From the NCBI GenBank assembly GCA_035650215.1, contig DASRIC010000042.1, forward strand, positions 3,708 to 67,707: 64,000 nucleotides of DNA, read 5' to 3'. The notes beneath the pieces were generated by a model that was not told the origin of the DNA, did no database searches, and worked only from the letters and a program-made list of their open reading frames with translations. A program made the translations under genes and the position numbers. Below, one piece after another: positions 60,421-64,000 of this stretch. Origin of the DNA: JACVRW01 sp035650215. GTDB taxonomy: Bacteria; Actinomycetota; Thermoleophilia; Solirubrobacterales; Thermoleophilaceae. The stretch's first letter is position 1. Every line of letters starts with the position of its first letter.

Positions 60421-61284
60421 GTGAAGAAGGTCCTCCTACAGCTCGACACCGATCCACATCCGAGCCCCTTCGACGCCATCGTGGCGCACGACGCGGGCAT
60501 CGACGTGCTGCTCAGCCACGGGAGCGTGACACCGGAAGCGGTGCGCGATCTCGTGCAGGGGGCCTTCTTCACGCGCGCGCCCGGCGACTCCTCGCTGGCG
60601 GTGTGGGTCGGGGGCTCGGACGTGGGCGCGGGCGAGAAGGTGCTCGAACAGGTGGAGGCCACCTTCTTCGGGCCGTTCCGCGTATCGGCGATGCTCGACT
60701 CCGACGGCTGCAACACCACGGCGGCCACGGCCATCGCGATGATCGCCAAGGATCGCGACCTGAAGGGAAGCCGCGCGGTGATCCTCGGCGTGGGCCCGGT
60801 CGGCCAGCGCTCCGCAACGCTGCTGGAGCAAGAGGGCTGCGACGTGCTCGCCGCCTCCATCCCGGGCGATGTGCTCGGCACCGACTCCTACCGCCGGCCG
60901 CGCGGGCTGGCGGCCGCCGAGGAGCTCGGGCTCGACACGCGCGAGCCCGCCGACCGGGCGGAGATGGAGGCGGCGCTCGAGGGAGCGAACATCGTGCTCG
61001 CCTCCGGGCCGGCCGGCGTGCAGGTGCTGCGAAACGAGGCGTGGTCCGCCAACCCGGCGATCGAGGTGCTCGGCGATTACAACGCCGCCGAACCGCTCGG
61101 GATCGAGGGGGTCGAGGCCGGCGACGAGCTCGTCGAGCGGGACGGGAAGGTCGTACTCGGCGCCCTGGGCATCGGGGGCAAGAAGATGAAGACGCACAAG
61201 GCCTGCGTGGGCAGGCTCTTCGAGAGCAGCGACCTCGTGCTTAACGCGGATGGCGTCTACGCCGTGGCCAAAGAGATCGTCTAA
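60421..61284 (+). CDS. mtdB: NAD(P)-dependent methylene-H4MPT dehydrogenase
   Basis: A 287-residue MtdB. QLDTDPHPSPFDAIVAHDAG, FFGPFRVSAMLDSDGCNTTA and VILGVGPVGQRSATLL (Rossmann motif), then LGALGIGGKKMKTHKA. It oxidises methylene-H4MPT to methenyl-H4MPT. GTG start 27 bp after fae. The two genes form the entry of the pathway. Confidence 0.95.
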   Translation: MKKVLLQLDTDPHPSPFDAIVAHDAGIDVLLSHGSVTPEAVRDLVQGAFFTRAPGDSSLAVWVGGSDVGAGEKVLEQVEATFFGPFRVSAMLDSDGCNTTAATAIAMIAKDRDLKGSRAVILGVGPVGQRSATLLEQEGCDVLAASIPGDVLGTDSYRRPRGLAAAEELGLDTREPADRAEMEAALEGANIVLASGPAGVQVLRNEAWSANPAIEVLGDYNAAEPLGIEGVEAGDELVERDGKVVLGALGIGGKKMKTHKACVGRLFESSDLVLNADGVYAVAKEIV

Positions 61285-61303
61285 GTCGCCGCCCGGCCCG
61301 CGG

Positions 61304-62359
61304 GTGGCGGGCATCGACCCCGGGACCGTCTCCATCGACGTCTGCGCCCTCGTCGGCGGCGAACCCGTGCTCGACGAGAGCTTCCCGTCGTCCGACCTGG
61401 GGCGCGACCCGGCGCCCCTGGTCGACGCCCTCCTCGCTCTGGGCCCACTCGACCTCGTGCTCGGGCCCGCCGGCTACGGGCTGCCGATGGTGCCCGGCGA
61501 GCGTGTAGGGGAGCGCGAGCTCGGGCTGATGCTGCTGCTGCGAAGCGACGAGGCCGGCGCGAGCACGGGCATCGGGGGCCTGCGCCGGATGATCCGAGCG
61601 CTCATCGGCGCCGGGCTGCCCCTGGTCTTCGGCCCCGGAGCGATCCACCTGCCCACGGTCCCCGAGCACCGCAAGTGGAATCGCATCGACCTGGGCACGG
61701 CGGACAAGGTCTGCAGCGCGGCGCTCTGCATCGTCGACCAGGCGGAGCGGCTCGGGCTCCGCTACGAGCAGACGTCGCTGATCGTGCTCGAGCTCGGCGG
61801 CGCGTTCAGCGCCGCGCTCGCGATCGACGGCGGGCAGATCGTGGACGGGCTGGGCGGCTCCTGCGCGCCGATCGGCGCGCGCTCCTCTGGCGGGCTGGAC
61901 GCGGAGCTGGCCTACCTGCTGGGCCCCGCTCTCTCGAAGGAGACCGTCTTCAGCGGCGGCGCACTCGACCCCGGCGGGGAGCTCAACCTCTCGGCGCCTG
62001 GGGCGCTCGAGGCGCTGCGTGCCGATCCCGCTCTGCAGGCCGGGTGGCTCGCGCTCGAGGAGGGCGCGGTCAAGGCCGCGCGCGCCCTCACGGCCTCGGT
62101 GCCCTCACCGCGCGAGATCCTCGTGGCCGGCCGCCTGGCAGCCGCCCCGGGCCTTGTCGAGGCGCTCGGCGAGCGGCTCGCCGGCGTGGCGCCCGTTGCG
62201 GCAGGAGGAACGGCGGCGCGGGGCGCGGCGGTGCTGGCGGACGGCCTCGCCGGAGGGCGCTATGCGCCGCTCGTGGAGCGACTACGGCTGCGCGAGGCGA
62301 GCGGCAGCGCTCTCGACCACCTGCGCGTGCACGGGGCCGACAGGATCCGTCTTGCTTGA
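61304..62359 (+). CDS. DUF1464-family (ASKHA fold) C1-cluster protein
   Basis: A 351-residue protein opening VAGIDPGTVSIDVCALVGG. IVLELGGAFSAALAIDGGQIVDG and GELNLSAPGALEAL follow. The family (COG2441) is described as predicted butyrate-kinase-like and occurs with archaeal C1 genes. GTG 61304 fits the family start; ATG 61250 would add 18 residues inside mtdB. Function unknown. Last gene of the methylotrophy island. Confidence 0.8.
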   Translation: MAGIDPGTVSIDVCALVGGEPVLDESFPSSDLGRDPAPLVDALLALGPLDLVLGPAGYGLPMVPGERVGERELGLMLLLRSDEAGASTGIGGLRRMIRALIGAGLPLVFGPGAIHLPTVPEHRKWNRIDLGTADKVCSAALCIVDQAERLGLRYEQTSLIVLELGGAFSAALAIDGGQIVDGLGGSCAPIGARSSGGLDAELAYLLGPALSKETVFSGGALDPGGELNLSAPGALEALRADPALQAGWLALEEGAVKAARALTASVPSPREILVAGRLAAAPGLVEALGERLAGVAPVAAGGTAARGAAVLADGLAGGRYAPLVERLRLREASGSALDHLRVHGADRIRLA

Positions 62360-62380
62360 CGTGGCACCCCTGACGGGCTG

Positions 62381-62398
62381 AGCCCGGGTGGCCGGGCT
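62381..62398 (+). terminator. Short hairpin after the DUF1464 gene
   Basis: AGCCCGG and CCGGGCT arms of 7 bp with the loop GTGG, 22 bp beyond the stop at 62359. No T-run. Confidence 0.4.
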
Positions 62399-62412
62399 GA
62401 CACCATGACTGC

Positions 62413-62685
62413 ATGCCAGCGACGCTGCTCGAGCGCGATGGGACGCTCGAAGCGCTTTCGCGCGCGGTGACCGACGCCGAGGCGGGACGCGGGTCGGTGG
62501 TGCTCGTGACCGGCGAGGCGGGGATTGGCAAGACGAGCGTGGTCCACGGCTTCGTCCGCGCGGCCGAGGGACATGCACGGATCCTGCTCTCCGCGTGCGA
62601 CGACCTGATGGCGCCGCGCACGCTCGGGCCGCTGCACGACGCGGCCCTCGGCGGCAGCGGCCCACGGTCCTCCGCCTGCTGGTGA
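62413..62685 (+). pseudogene. Truncated AAA/LuxR-type regulator (N-terminal fragment)
   Basis: The first 90 residues of a large AAA-type LuxR regulator: LLERDGTLEALSRAV, Walker A GEAGIGKTSVV and DDLMAPRTLGPLHD. Intact members are about 900 residues with a C-terminal LuxR helix-turn-helix. The frame is lost at about 62660 and no downstream part is present before the IS at 62897. The remainder of 62686-62896 shows no gene. Confidence 0.75.
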
Positions 62686-62896
62686 GAGCCGCAGAGCGAC
62701 CACGCGAGCCGAACGAGCCGTGTCCGGTGGTCGGCGGCCTTCTCAGGCTCGAGCGCCCGGTCGGATCGGGGGGGCTTGGACTCGACAGGAGCGCTCGCAT
62801 CGGCCGACGATCCTCCCGGAAATCGGGGGCCCGCGCATCGGCAGGAACCGCCTAATTTTGCCCGCTCGACTACCTAGTTGAGGTGCCTACGCAGCT

Positions 62897-63931
62897 TGTG
62901 AACGGCTGAGAGAACGTCCGGGCCTCTCCTGAGGCTGTGGGTCTGCCACGACTCACCGCCTCGAAGGAGGGCCCGGATGCGTATTCACGCTAACGCCAAG
63001 CTCGGACCTGCGGGTCGGCTGGCGCTGACCGAAGCGATCGCTGCGGGGATGTCGCAGAAGGCGGCGGCCGCCGCCTTCTGCGTTTCGTCCGCGACTGCTC
63101 ATCGTTGGTGGCATCGACGCCGGTGCGCGTCTACGGAGGAGTTGCGCTCGGGTGTCTGGTTGCTGGATCGTTCGAGCCGGCCGCATCGCAGCCCGCGGCT
63201 GCTCGGTCGGGTCGCGCAGGAGCGCATCTGTGAGTGCCGGCGCCGCACGGGCTGGGGGCCACGGCTCGTCGCTGGCGCCGTGGGCCACCATCACTCCACG
63301 GTCTGGAAGGTCCTCCGTCGCCACGGGCTCTCACGACGGCCCACCGCCCCGAAGGAGCCCGCCAACCGCTACGAGTGGCCCTGCCCCGGCGATCTGCTGC
63401 ACATGGACACGGCCCGCTACGCCCGCTTCAAGCGGCCCGGCCATGCCGTCACCGGCGACCGCTCCCATCCCGGCCGCCACTGGATGAGCCCCACGACCAG
63501 GGTCGGCTACGACTTCGCCCACGCGATCGTGGACGACCACTCGCGCCTGGCCTACGTCGAGCTCCTGCCCGACGAGAGGGCCGCCACCGTCACCGCCTTC
63601 GTCAGCCGCGCGCTCGCCTGGTTCGCCCAACACGGGATCACCGCCAGACGACTGATGACCGACAACGCCTGGAGCTACACCCACAACCGCTCGCTGCGCG
63701 AGCTGCTGGCCGCCAGCGCCATCAAGCACCTCACCACACAGCCCTACCGGCCACGCACCAACGGCAAGGTGGAGCGCTTCCACCAAACCATGGCCCGCGA
63801 ATGGGCCTACGGCATGGCCTACCGCTCACACCACCACCGCAACAACGCCCTGCCACACTGGACCCGCCACTACAACGAACGCAGACCCCACAGCTCGATC
63901 GGAGGCCAACCACCGATCAGCCGCGTTCACA
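62897..63931 (+). mobile_element. IS481-family insertion sequence
   Basis: The transposase gene lies between imperfect inverted ends. The left end begins TGTGAACGGCTGA (62897). The complement of the right end begins TGTGAACGCGGCTGA (63931), with a one- or two-base gap. Length is about 1.03 kb, normal for IS481. CCTACG occurs near both sides (62885 and 63933 region) and may be part of a target duplication, but boundaries are uncertain because the transposase stop lies about 20 bp outside the right end. Confidence 0.6.
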
Positions 63932-63954
63932 ACCTACGTGGGCAGGACAGCTAG
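62977..63954 (+). CDS. IS481-family DDE transposase
   Basis: A 325-residue integrase-core transposase. The N-terminal HTH region is GMSQKAAAAAFCVSSATAHRWW. The DDE triad is suggested by LLHMDTARY, RRLMTDNAWSY and NGKVERFHQTMAREW. The end HYNERRPHSSIGGQPPISR is diagnostic of IS481. AGGAGGG upstream of ATG 62977 is a good ribosome site. The frame appears intact and could be active. Confidence 0.92.
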   Translation: MRIHANAKLGPAGRLALTEAIAAGMSQKAAAAAFCVSSATAHRWWHRRRCASTEELRSGVWLLDRSSRPHRSPRLLGRVAQERICECRRRTGWGPRLVAGAVGHHHSTVWKVLRRHGLSRRPTAPKEPANRYEWPCPGDLLHMDTARYARFKRPGHAVTGDRSHPGRHWMSPTTRVGYDFAHAIVDDHSRLAYVELLPDERAATVTAFVSRALAWFAQHGITARRLMTDNAWSYTHNRSLRELLAASAIKHLTTQPYRPRTNGKVERFHQTMAREWAYGMAYRSHHHRNNALPHWTRHYNERRPHSSIGGQPPISRVHNLRGQDS

Positions 63955-64000
63955 CTATGACCGTCACCCGACCGCCGGTCGAGCCGGCCGCGCCCTTGGG

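Overview
The window is GC-rich DNA with frequent GTG starts and tight stop/start overlaps, from a high-GC Gram-positive (actinobacterial) genome. The gene content (NAD-linked formate dehydrogenase, H4MPT/methanofuran C1 genes, PQQ genes, FCD-type GntR regulators) would fit a soil Thermoleophilia/Solirubrobacterales-like lineage. That placement is inference from gene style and was not tested by phylogeny.

Layout. 1-2670: a small secreted repeat protein, a decayed IS21 istB remnant, a tRNA-3'-half-like fragment and a membrane protein of unknown function. 2910-14941: a co-directional run headed by a GntR regulator, with a ThDP enzyme of the oxalyl-CoA decarboxylase/2-hydroxyacyl-CoA lyase type, a very clear formyl-CoA:oxalate CoA-transferase (frc), a fused ADP-forming acyl-CoA synthetase, an aberrant Nramp-like transporter with a small membrane partner, a succinyl-CoA-synthetase-like pair (sucCD), a Ca2+/H+ antiporter and a TauE/SafE exporter. 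15184-20053: an ABC importer with two permeases and an FAH-family hydrolase, divergent from a second GntR gene across a 15-bp palindrome. 20119-25892: a two-gene NAD-dependent formate dehydrogenase, a 71-aa unknown and a ketopantoate-reductase-like protein. 25863-38026: mixed housekeeping and accessory genes (thioesterase, FAD monooxygenase, a cNMP-binding/thioredoxin-reductase fusion, tyrosinase plus its caddie, SDR, dihydrodipicolinate reductase, epoxide hydrolase, methyltransferase, R2lox).

38004-62359 is a methylotrophy island. It holds pqqABCDE, including a 47-aa pqqA; a quinoprotein alcohol dehydrogenase with the Asp-Tyr-Asp signature of lanthanide (XoxF-type) enzymes; the tetrahydromethanopterin pathway (fae, mtdB, mch, fhcABCD); and many of the genes that accompany dephospho-H4MPT and methanofuran synthesis (mptG, mfnB, an MfnE-type kinase, a DHPS-like protein, a CitG-like protein, RimK-like and other ATP-grasp enzymes, DUF447, DUF1464, COG1548- and COG1411-type proteins). 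The island ends at a truncated LuxR/AAA regulator and an IS481-family element (about 62897-63931).

How it works together (inference from families): methanol is oxidised to formaldehyde by the quinoprotein, condensed with H4MPT by Fae, oxidised by MtdB and Mch, and released as formate by FhcABCD. Oxalate is activated by Frc and decarboxylated to formyl-CoA, and also ends as formate. The formate dehydrogenase near 20-24.7 kb can oxidise both formate streams to CO2 and NADH. No serine-cycle, RuMP or Calvin-cycle genes are in the window, so assimilation is not shown here.
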